Below, piece by piece: positions 11,001-21,760 of a stretch of DNA of 64,000 nucleotides. The notes under the pieces are model-generated. The model was not told the DNA's origin. It did not search any database and saw nothing but the letters and a program-made list of their open reading frames with translations. A program made the translations under genes and the position numbers. Source of the DNA: Globisporangium splendens (lineage: Eukaryota > Oomycota > Peronosporomycetes > Pythiales > Pythiaceae); NCBI GenBank assembly GCA_006386115.1, contig VFIW01000025.1, forward strand, positions 62,001 to 126,000, in the 5' to 3' direction. The number at the start of each line of letters is the position of its first letter. Position 1 is the stretch's first letter.

Positions 11001-14000
11001 GTCCTCAGCCAGCTTCGCATGCTCGAAAGAGTAACAGCATATCGAAGCTTTTAACTTTGGAGTTTGTCAGTGCAGTGGAGATGTACATGGCAGACACCAC
11101 GTTGTCGACTGGTGCAGCAGACGCTTCCAATCCAGAAAGTGAGGCATTCAAAACCTTCCAGTTTTTCAAGGCGAATAGAAAAGTGTGTGAAGACTGGCTC
11201 AGCAGAATACGACCGCTGCTATTAGAAATCTCGACTGGTGAATTGTCTCCAGAATTCGCAAGATATCATTCTTACGCTATCGTTACCGGCTTGGCTCGCA
11301 AACTGACAAGACTTTTGATGCCATCTCATGCGCAAGGTGTGGCTGGAGAGTTGTTCGACGACGTGCGGAAAATCGAGAGCGAACTGGATAGTGCGTTGTT
11401 TTCTCTTTGCAGAAGCTACTGCGCGACGAAAGATATTGATTCCATTGTTGGCTTCGCGAAGTGGAGTGTATCGCTTTCGTCGGTACTAGCTAACCGACTT
11501 GGCGAAGGAAGAGACCATTCACATGAAGTTGAACAGTACGGGAAATTACCACTGTTCCCGTGGCTGAAAGCGGTTAGCTTAGAGGCAGAGATGCGATATG
11601 AAGATGCAGCAGTCGAGTATGGAGTCATTTTGAGCCGCGTGTTACCTTCGTTTTCAGCGCATGAAGAAGATTCTGGCAGAAGTGCGACAGCAATTTTTGA
11701 AGCCCCGATGATACATCTTCGGATGCCAGCCCAGTCACTCCTTGGATGCATCAAACAATGCGCCATGTGCTATGCTGCTGTCGGTGAGTGGACCAAGTTG
11801 CGGATTTTCGTGAGCAACTTTCTGCAACTGGCGTCATCTTTAAGAGAGCGCAGCTGGGCAGTCGAAGGCTATCAGGACATTCTTGATTGCTGCAATCTGT
11901 GGACGATCGAGTTGCCTTTGATCTCAGCCCTCGAGAATCAAACCCCCGGATGTACAGTGGAGGCGTTACGACGAGTTGATTGGACATCGGAACCAGGAGT
12001 ACGACTGAATGATGGGTCACTGCAAAAATGGGCGGTTCTCGGCGACTTGGATAAGCAAGCCGCTGGGTTGAATGTGTTTAAAGTGAACGAGACTCAGTTG
12101 CATGCCCTCTTCAGGGAAAAAATGATACACGTATCATTGCAACCAGCTTCAGTTGACCCATGCGCTGGTGAATGCATTCGAAAAGATGTCGAGCAAATTC
12201 TTCTGGAGCTCGATACGCTGAAAAGTTCTGATCTCAAGCGCTCGCTCGCAAGAGGAATCGGTAACATCGTTCAAGATACCAATAAACTTGTGAAACTGGA
12301 TCATACAGATCGTGATTCTGGATCGTGGGCTAAGGCATTTTACGAGCTAGAGTCAGCCCATATTCTTCAAGAGAGCCATGATTGTGCTGCTTTGAAGGAA
12401 AACAGTTGCCGAAACCTCATACGCATCGCTGAACTGGCGCGCAGTCAGCAAAATCTCATTTTAGCAAATCGACTACTGAACGAAGCAGAAGCTTTGGTCT
12501 CCACTGAGAGAAATCGAGATCTTTTTTTGCTCGAGAGATCACGGTTGCTCATTTCAGCTGGGTCGCGAGAGGAAGGTATTCGCTTGCTTCAAGATCTGTG
12601 CGATACGGTCGTGAAACGTGCACTGAGTGGGGACATCGCGAATGCCGACGAAAAGCCCGTGGAACCGTTGCTATACCTTGCTTCAACTTTTGATCAAGTA
12701 CAAGTACAAGTACATGATCAGACCCTGCTACCTGATCTACGTCTCAGATATAGTGCGCGAGAAGTATTTATTGTGAGCAACCTCGACAAACTCGACATAT
12801 CCTCGACTGTGGATCAAGTGAAAGAATTGAAGGGACACTGCCTCCACACCGCCACCAAGGTTGACCCTAATTCTTCTGAAGCGTGGTTGGAGTTTAGCAA
12901 CTGGTGCTACGATCAATCGAAACTCGCAATGGATCGAATCATGAATCAAAACGGATACATTGATTTGAACCAGGAAGAAGAGGCTGAACTTGTGACTCAA
13001 CTGGACAGACTACATTTTGGTAAAGAAGATCGTGATGCTGTGGTTCGTGGTTTTCTTCACCTGATGGAAAATGGTGTCTTGTTTCCCCAGCGTTATGAAA
13101 CGTTCCGGCAACTTTGTGTTTTGCGGTCATCAGAACCCGTTGATACCCAGGCCATTGACCAGTTGGTTTTATTGCAGAAGAAGTGTCACTTCAGAGTGCT
13201 TCGGTTTCACAAGCTAGCTGCTGAAGGGTATGGAAAACATCTCAATGCTCTGGCAAGCAGTCCTGCACGATCGCCGGCTCGTGGACAGACAGTTACTGTC
13301 GTTCTTCGTGTTTTACGATTGTTGACAAGTTATGGAGTCGAACAAGACATTGTTAATGCTCTTGAGGGCACGTTTGCATCTGGTCCAATCGCTCCATGGT
13401 GCCAAGTTGTGCCTCAGCTTCTTTCACGTGCCGCAGATCCAAATCCTGCTGTCTCGTCGCTTGTTTGCCTGATGCTGAAGCGGTTAGCGCGCCATTCACC
13501 TCACCTGGTTGTTTATCCGGCGGTTGTCGAGTCTGTTGCGAGCAAAAATCGACGTGGTGATGCAGCTGAAAGCGGGAAACGCAACCAATTGGATGAAGTA
13601 TTGGCGGAATTAAACAACCATTTCACAGGGTTAGTAAGTGGTGTGCGCCTACTCGTTTCCGAGCTCCAGCGAATTTCGATTCTGTGGGATGAAGCTTGGA
13701 TCACCACCCTCGTCAAGTTGTCTGCGGACGTGGCTCGAAGAGCGAGTACTTTGGAAAAGGAGGCAGCTCGTGTCGAGAAGAATGCATCGTTATCATTGCA
13801 AGAGAAGAACGATCTGGCAAGACGAAAATTTGTTGCTATTATGAAGCCAATCCTTGTGTCAATTGAGAACCTCTGGGAAGAGACGTGTGAAAGTGCCGCT
13901 ACACAGAAGTCAGTGACACCACACGAACGTCTTTTCTTGCACGAGCACGGGGGTTCAATTGCCGAAGCAATGAAGGAATTTCGTGATATGTGCAACTCTG

Positions 14001-17000
14001 ACGCAGAGTTTGATGCTTCTCGCGGGCTTCCGGGACCAAGTTTTGTCTGGAATCCTTTCGCTGATATTTTGAAATCACTGCTCAACTCAAGCGGACGAAG
14101 AGACTGCTTGCCTTTGCAGGAAATCTCACCCGCGATGACATCAATCTCGAAGAAGCGATTTGTCATCAACATGCCTGGCGTGCTGTCGTACAATAACGAT
14201 GGCGGTTTTGATCCTGTCGCACTGCAGGCTGTCCATTCAACTGTCACAGTACTGAGAACGAAAACAAAGCCGAAATGCTTGGATTTCGTCGGCTCGGATG
14301 GACAATCGTACAAGTACCTGTTAAAAGCGCGCGAAGATTTGCGTCTTGACGAGAGAGTCATGCAGCTTTTGAAGACCTCGAATGAATTTCTTAGAGTGGA
14401 TAGTGATTCACGATCACGGAATCTTGCTGCACAACATTACAGTGTGATTCCACTTTCTCGCGACTCCGGGTTGATCCAAATGGTTCCAGACGTCACACCA
14501 ATGTTCCAAGTGTATACAAATTGGAGTGAGTTATCGCATAACGCTCGGAGCCTACCAGTATCTCCTCCAAGTAAACTGTTAACAAGCTCGACTCCAGTCC
14601 CTCAACAAAATCCACCAACTGCTGCATTTTATGCAAAACTGAAGCAGTATGGAGTCACGGATGTGTCTCCAAACCAGCGGACGCAGTGGCCAAAGGCCGT
14701 GCTGAAGCAGGTCTATCAGGATTTAGTTTCGCAGCGACCTCGAGACGTATTGCGCCAAGAGATCACGACTGGTAGCGGTGATTTCCGAGAAAGCTGGTCG
14801 AAAACCGCCCGTCTGAGCAAGTCGTTGGCTGTTATGTCCGTTCTTGGATACATTGTCGGTCTGGGTGATCGTCACTTGGACAACATATTGCTGTGCAATA
14901 AAAGCGGAGATGTGGTACACATTGATTACAATGTGTGCTTTGATAAAGGGCAAAAGTTGAAGGTTCCTGAGGTTGTGCCGTTTCGGTTGACGCCAATGCT
15001 TCAAGATGCGCTCGGATTGACCGGAGTGGAAGGGAAGTTCCGTGCCGCATTTGAAACTACTCTTCGTGTTGTGCGTGCAAATGATTCTCGCGAAGCTTTG
15101 CTCACGTTGCTGGAAGCGTTTGTGTATGATCCGCTAGTCGATTGGACTGTTGACGGCTCCAAACAAAGTGGACCAGAGGACTTGAAGACGCGCTTGGAGG
15201 TGAATGTGAATCTGTCACTATTTCTCTCTCGCGCTGAAGAACGACGACATGACGCGACGATTTTTGAGCGTCATTTGGATGCAGCGGTGGCTGATCTTTC
15301 GCGGAGGATTGCAGCTGCTGCAGAAAATCTCTCCGATGCACTCAGCGAGTCAGTCACGTTGGCCAAACTGGAGAAGCAAGAAGAAAAGCTGGCATCAGAG
15401 ATATTGACTATGGAGGAAAAACGATCTGAGTGCCACTCAGTGTATGAAAAAGAACTGGCCGAGCTCCAACGTGCAAACTCAACACATGAAGTCATGAAGC
15501 TGAAGCTGATCAGTATTTCCAACGAGTGTTCCGCACGGCATCAGCAAATAGAGAAATGGACCCAGAAAAATGTGGAGTTCATTAACCAGAGTGATTATGC
15601 GAGCCTTGCTACGTCACCTGTACAAACGTCTTTTTCCTGGCTCTACGAAAGATTATGCGAAACGACTTCGTCGACACCTACGATCCTTCTCGCAAGGGAG
15701 CTGCTTAGCTCTCTTCATGCGAAAATCCAGCACGTCGATGCCAATGTCGCTCATCTAAGATATTCACTTGAGACAGTGACGAATGGCTTGCGTCCCTACT
15801 TGGCATCCTACAGTCACATCCGCAAAGAAATTGAGGAGTTCGTCTATCGGGAAACTGGAAGAAGAGAAGATAACGTCTACTTCTTGTGGTGGAAGCGCTG
15901 CACCGAGTATCTGGGATTGATAGAGGCTGGCGACCTTGAATCTGCAAAGAGTTATATCACGTCCTTAGAAAGTGTACCACCGACGCTGGTGCCGTCAAAC
16001 GAACAAATCAACGATTCCGCTCAAATGGTGCATCGTCTTGGCAACCTTGAGCAGCTTCTGTCAGAGCAAGCACATCATGAAAGTGACCTTTCGTCAATGC
16101 AGCTGCAGTTTGATCAGCTCCTTCAAAACCTCGCCACAACTCTTTGCGGAATCAAGTTATCAAACGCTCAAGGCCAACGAGTTTTGAAACTTGGTGGGGC
16201 GTCTTGGATGGTGTCTACAGTCAATCGGTGTCGCGAAAAAAGCTTTGGCGAGGAAGCTGGCCATTTTGGCTCGGCGGTCCCAGATCTCACGGAAAACCGA
16301 TTGTTCCGTGTCCTTCTTGGGTCGGCAAAGGCGACTTTTGTGCTTCATGAACTGGTACTGACGCCAAAAGGAGCAATGAAGAAGGTTCGTTGTGCCGACT
16401 TCTTACACGGCAACGGTTCCAGTCAGCAGCACAAGGATAGCAGCTCGGCTATCAGAGCCTTGGCCATGTACTGCGGCGTGTTGGATGCCCTGCAACAGAT
16501 TCATGTTGCAGTTTACGATAATCTGTTCTTGGATCTTCACGGCATGCAAGCAAAACGTGATCAAAGCAAGGCATGCGTACTGTCTCGCTTGGAAAATGTG
16601 AGTTCTGCTGAATCTCTGAAAGAGATTCTGTTTGCTGCTTCCAGATCTGCGCAAGCGTCTTCTCCTGAACAAAGTTTTGACAGGGCTCTGGACGAGAACC
16701 CTGCTGTCTGTAACGTGTTGAAGGCGGTGTCTTCGCTGTTCGAGCAGTTCAGTTTGCTGGAAGAAAGCCACCCTAGCGTTCGGCCACTGTCTGAGCCCGC
16801 TCAATCACGTTGGATCGAGGTTGCTCTCAGTCTTTGCAGTGCATTCACTGATGAAGTCGTGGATTTCCAGCTATCAACTGAAAAAGCAACCAAGTTGTTC
16901 TCATCCCATCTGAACAATTTTCTGCGGGATCACCTTGTGGAGCCATTGGATCATATTCTCTCTGGTATCATCTCAGAGGATTGGAAATTTGATTTTATGC

Positions 17001-18922
17001 CACCAATTGATGAGACCCGCCTGCTCGAAAGCTGGCAAGACTACGTTGTCAGCCAAATCCCAGATATCTTCCCGTCAACTTTGCTGGAGAATGAAGATCC
17101 AGAGGCATATGCAAAGAATGTGCAAACTACGGTAGCTGAAATTGCGAACGTATGCGTCAACTACTGCAGCAAAATGTGGGGACAATCAGAATTGGAGAGA
17201 TGGAGCCTTGCTATCAGTGATTTGTACCGATACCATCGCTCACGGCTTTGGTACTCGTTCTGGTTCTCAGGACGCGCACCTTCCGTTGAGTATGCTGATC
17301 AAATGACCCAGACCCAGCTACTGACAGCGTTGCCCGCGTTTGCAGCAGAATTGAACAGGCTGTTGGGAGACCAAGTGGTGTTGGAGTCACTGGTACTGGA
17401 GCTGGCGCAGCAAATGGAATACGTGGCGTCTCAAATATTGCTGGCGAGTACGGAAGAAAACCTTCATGAACAAATCCGAGCTTGCTACTCGCAGGTGTCC
17501 TCAGTGTTTGAGCACGTGCGAGATCTGGCTGATCTTGTGCACGGTATTAGCGTTGTAGAAACATCGACTCTTGAAATCGGACCACAACTGGCACAGCTGG
17601 AAGTCGATACAGTTGGGAGGAAGACGATGGGGGAGACTTTACAAGCTGCTGATCATTTCATCACGCTGACCGCTCGAGTTTGTGAAAAGTCTGATGTCGC
17701 GCAAAAATTGAAGAACGAGTTGGAACAGAAACGAAATGATCTTCATGCTATTGCGACAACGAAACAAACCCACATGCAACAAGTGCATTCGATGTGCAAA
17801 GAACGAGAGGAAGACATCACTACTGCAAGTGTCGGCCTCATTCAGCAAGCTCAAAATATCGTGATGCTGCTCAAAGCATTTGACAAGTTCAAGGCTTCAA
17901 CTCGAGAAAAAGCGATCCTACCGGGTGAAGAGCGGCAAGCTTCCAATATTGTGGCGACAAGTACTCCAAAGAACCGTAACGCACGACGCAGCAGTGCGAA
18001 AGGAAACGTCGACATAGCGCAAAGCGCAATGTCCACTTTTTCCTTTATGGAAAACGAACGGCTGGTGAAGATTCTTTTGCGCAACATCAAGTCAAGTGAG
18101 CATCTGAAGACTCTCGAGAATGTCCTGGTGAAACATGAGGCGAATAGCGCGACTCTGCATGGCATTGTTTCCTCAATTGACCACGCGCTTCAACAGTTTA
18201 TATCCGACACCCAGCTGCTTCTTACTCCTCGTAATGCGGAACCTCTCTCAACCTTCCCGACTTCATTTTTGGCCATCACTCAACGTTCAGCGTCGTCTGT
18301 CCTTGAGTCTGGATCTGGCGCAGGAACTGAAAATCCACTTTCAAGCACAAATCAAGCAGTGCAAATGGGTGGACCTCGCTCGTACCAACTTTTGCGAGCG
18401 CTTATGACCATGATCGACTCGCTTGTGAAAGACCGTTTGGAAAGCAACGATCTTCCCCAAATTGCAATGAAGCTGGTGAAGCAGTGCTTGAGGCTATTCT
18501 TTGAAGCAACAGATATGGCAAATCGGCTTTCGTCTCTCGAGAAAGTGCAGACAGGAGACAGCTCTGACGGTACTCAGCTCTCCTCGGGCGTTCATGCTGA
18601 CGAAGAGGACTTCAATGTGTCCATTGAAGATGGTGCTCCAGCCAGTGTTGCTGGCAACGATCTTGCTTTGACTGCAGATTCCGAGGACGAGGTCAGCGGC
18701 CCAGACGTGAGCGACTCCCTCCGTGTCACTCATGTCCAAGAGCGAAATCGCCATGGAGTGCAAGTATTGAAGCGGATTGAAGAGAAGCTTTATGGCCACG
18801 TGTCGGATCACGGGACAATGCGAGCGCTGACAGTCGAGCAGCAAGCGAATTGGCTGATTGGAGAGGCCACGAAGGTTGATAACTTGTGCGTGATGTATGA
18901 AGGTTGGACTCCATGGATCTAG
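8024..18922 (+). CDS. SMG1: SMG1 phosphatidylinositol-3-kinase-related protein kinase
   Basis: PIKK that phosphorylates UPF1 in nonsense-mediated mRNA decay. Exons: 8024-8385, 8460-8888, 8960-9050, 9117-9228, 9302-9386, 9461-9869, 9938-18922; 3490 residues, close to human SMG1 (3661). Helical HEAT/FAT repeats occupy the first half. The kinase domain has the catalytic loop GLGDRHLDN near residue 2137 and HIDYNVCF as the DFG-equivalent, followed by LTLLEAFVYDPLVDW, which is typical of SMG1 and not of ATM, ATR or TOR. As in other SMG1 proteins, a region of more than 1200 residues, with coiled-coil stretches, separates the kinase from a C-terminal FATC ending EGWTPWI. All six introns lie in the first 1.9 kb; the last exon is 8,985 nt. 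Intron branch sites look like CTAAT. Confidence 0.95.
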
Positions 18923-19283
18923 ATTGTTCGAAAGGACTACGGGGAGTGCTGACTGGAGGAACCAGCGAATGATGCAAGCGCAAAAAGTCGTGCGCGTTGG
19001 AGGGAATCAACTTGGAGCCTCAGTCGCTGCGGACTGTAGTGCGACTTAGCAACAGTGTCAACCTTGCAAGCCGGACACTCTGAAACTAGTGCATCTAGGA
19101 ATCTAGGACAAGAAAGTGATAGCACCAATGAGGTAGCGCTGCATAAAGCTCCAGGGAAGTCGCCACTGGCGCCAGATGCAAGCAGCTCTCAGATTTTGCA
19201 GACCTCTCACCCAAGCAGTCTTGTTTGAATGACGCTTTGTTGGGATTTACATCTGCCGTGAACGGTGATAGTGGTTCGCTAAC
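18923..19283. other. Intergenic, SMG1 / WS-DGAT 3' ends
   Basis: About 360 bp between two convergent genes. I see no coding signal, repeat or RNA gene in it; it must hold both 3' untranslated regions. Confidence 0.6.
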
Positions 19284-20864
19284 TTAGTTTTCCTTTTTCT
19301 GTTGTTGTTCTACTCCTCTCTGGTTTGCCGATGGCTCCAAGACGCGCTGCTTCAATGCCTCGTACTCTTCTCTCGCGAACTCTAAAAACTGCTTGCTGTC
19401 GATGCCGACGCTCGGGTCCACGAGCACATTCAGCCCCAAATCATCCCCGACCGACAGGATCGCAATGCCGAGATTCACCGTCGGTGGCGGTGGCACAAAC
19501 CCGTAAAAACCCACGATGGGGCTGCCACACATGCCGAGTTCCGACGAGCTGCCGCGCACATTCGAGATCGCGACCGAGATGCGCGTGCCCGTGAAGCGCA
19601 CGACCGCTTTCATCAGTGGCTCTGGCAGCAACGCGACCACGTGGCTCGTGAGGTACGTGAAGTGCTTTTCCAGCGAGCTCTTGGCTTCCCCCATGCCGCA
19701 CTTGATCAGCTTCAAGCGCTTCTCGGGATCTTCGACGCCGACAGGGAAGTCCAGCACCAACGCCGAGAACTTGTTGTGCGCCGAGAGAATGACTTCGTTC
19801 GTCGACCGCATGTCCACGGGGATCGCGGCACGCACCACCAGGTTCGGCGACACCTTCTCGCCCGCAGCCAGCATCGTCTTGCGCATCGCGCCCGCGACAC
19901 AGTTCAGCATGATGTCGTTCACCGTCGCGCTGTACTTCTTGCCGATCTGCTTGGTTGTAGCGACGCTGTACTGCACAGTGTACGAAAGGCGCTTGGACGT
20001 GCCGCCAGGTTGCTTGAACATCGTCACGGGCTCCGTGCGGAACAGCAGGATGCAAAACTTCTTGAAGATCACAACCGCCGACCAAACGCAAAGCGCCAAG
20101 AGCAGCCCAAAGTCCCGAGCCACTTGCTTCGGCGTCTTGGCGGGGCGAGGAGTCTTCTTCTTGTTGTTGTTGTCTTCCAGCATTTTCTGGATCATGGCTT
20201 CGAACTGGTCCTTGTTGTCGCTGAGTCGGATCATGGCCGTCGACAGCGATGCGCCGTCGCCAATGCAGTGGTGCACCTTCCACGCAATCGTGGTCGTCGC
20301 AGCGGCGTCTTCGTCTTGATGCTCTTCCGCCGGGTCCACGATCACGTACATTTCCCAGAGGGGTTTGGAAAAGTCCAGCGGACTGTTGACAAGCGACTCG
20401 ACGTACGAGAGCACACTCTCACCTTCCGTGAGTACGTGGGTGAAGATGTTGCGCGACGCATCGTAGTCTGGAATCTCCACAAACTCGTGGTCGCCATCTA
20501 CAACAAGCGAGCGGAAGCGGATGAAGAACGGGTCCTCGTTCATGCGCTTCTGGACGCGCTCGACGAGCTCCTGCTTGGTCACCTTGCCATTGATCTTCAA
20601 CACGGACACGGGGATGGACAGGTTGGTGTCGATCTCAGAGACCAGCGTGGTCATGCCGATGCTCGACATCCTGCGCCGCAGGTGGCGCTTCTCTCGGACG
20701 GACTCATTCTCAGCAGCCGCAGCAATGGCTTCTTCTCGGAGCCGCTTGTAGCGCAGCGCGACGGAGAGCAGCACGAGCGCGCCGAGCAGGAGCAGCACCG
20801 CTTGGTGCTGCGGCGGCCCGCTGAACAGCAGCTGCACGAACTCTGTGGACGCCGTGGCTTCCAT
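19284..20864 (-). CDS. Wax ester synthase / diacylglycerol acyltransferase (WS/DGAT)
   Basis: Intronless, 526 residues. Predicted to transfer acyl-CoA to fatty alcohol or diacylglycerol at the ER or lipid-droplet membrane. The active-site motif HHxxxDG is present as HHCIGDG (residues 198-204). The C-terminal DUF1298-type domain is recognisable from NVRGSS and the hydrophobic GFYGFVPPPPTVNLGIAIL stretch. There is an N-terminal membrane anchor (about residues 21-38) and a second hydrophobic segment (about 252-275), a layout shared with plant WSD1-type enzymes. GC-rich third positions produce long antisense open frames over it. Whether it makes wax ester, triacylglycerol or another ester cannot be told from sequence. 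Confidence 0.88.
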   Translation of the reverse strand: MEATASTEFVQLLFSGPPQHQAVLLLLGALVLLSVALRYKRLREEAIAAAAENESVREKRHLRRRMSSIGMTTLVSEIDTNLSIPVSVLKINGKVTKQELVERVQKRMNEDPFFIRFRSLVVDGDHEFVEIPDYDASRNIFTHVLTEGESVLSYVESLVNSPLDFSKPLWEMYVIVDPAEEHQDEDAAATTTIAWKVHHCIGDGASLSTAMIRLSDNKDQFEAMIQKMLEDNNNKKKTPRPAKTPKQVARDFGLLLALCVWSAVVIFKKFCILLFRTEPVTMFKQPGGTSKRLSYTVQYSVATTKQIGKKYSATVNDIMLNCVAGAMRKTMLAAGEKVSPNLVVRAAIPVDMRSTNEVILSAHNKFSALVLDFPVGVEDPEKRLKLIKCGMGEAKSSLEKHFTYLTSHVVALLPEPLMKAVVRFTGTRISVAISNVRGSSSELGMCGSPIVGFYGFVPPPPTVNLGIAILSVGDDLGLNVLVDPSVGIDSKQFLEFAREEYEALKQRVLEPSANQRGVEQQQKKEN

Positions 20865-21760
20865 GGTGCTGTGGTGAACAAGTAAGAGCGACTGGGTGAG
20901 CGGAATGCGGCGGTTGGCGTCGTTTGCAGAAATGAGGAGCTACGTCGAACTCGTCGCGCTTTTGTGACACATGCAGAGAAAGAAACCTTTCACATGACAA
21001 AAGTCGAGCGATTGCGCTTTGTGTCACCAACCGGAGGGGACACAAGTTGCACAACAGAGACTGCGAGACTGGAGAAACGGGCTGCTGCCACCAGCACATG
21101 TTGACGTCAAATCGTCGGGCAGCTGGAGGTGCTTGGGATCTGCACATGACGATCTGTCGGTCATCACGCGCCATCGGCAGGTGCCTTTACATCAGAAATA
21201 GTCGGACTCGCTCGTCGCACGATCATTCGCGTCGTGCCAACTGCCCCGGATGCTTTTGATTGCTCGCCCTCTCGCTTGCCTCATGATCAGTCTGAGTGAG
21301 AAAAGATCAGCGAAAGACCTGTAGGAATGGACTGGAGGAGCAGCTAATATTGTCTCTCACCGTGCTGATATACTCGTATTTGACACGCGCTTGGTTGAGT
21401 TTGCTGCAACGTTGCGTGCAAATCAGTCATCTCGACGATTAAATACTTGCAGTCAGCCCAGGTGATCGTGCACATCATAAGAAAAATGCTTTTTCGTTGT
21501 CATCTCGATAAAGCACTTTGTCACTCACAACATCTCAACCCACTTTTTTCCGACTCTAAAAATAGCGCGAACCTAGCTGTCACTAAGTACGGTGTGGCTC
21601 TATAGATCTTTCTCCCACAGTAGTTGGCTCGCACAAAAAACGAGGGGGAGGGAGGAGGGTTCAGGAGATCGCCGCGTGTATAAAGCTGCACCAGCCCTGA
21701 AGAACTCCCTCCTCCGATCTATTCCTTATCTGCAAGAAAGAGAGAGAGAGCGCGCGAGCC
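20865..21760. promoter_or_regulatory. Divergent WS-DGAT/SEC24 intergenic region with TATA box
   Basis: About 900 bp without a gene. Upstream of SEC24 a TATAAA sits at 21679-21684, about 80 bp before the ATG, followed by a pyrimidine-rich stretch (CTCCCTCCTCCGATCTATTCC) that could hold an initiator, then a GA-repeat leader at about 21735-21750. No clear element was seen for the minus-strand gene. Confidence 0.4.
21679..21684 (+). promoter_or_regulatory. TATA box, SEC24
   Basis: TATAAA about 80 bp upstream of the SEC24 ATG, in the position expected for a core promoter. Confidence 0.5.

Noticed and set aside
19641..20885. 414-codon plus-strand frame over the WS/DGAT gene
   Set aside because: Arg/His-rich composition without motifs; the opposite strand carries the HHxxxDG acyltransferase.
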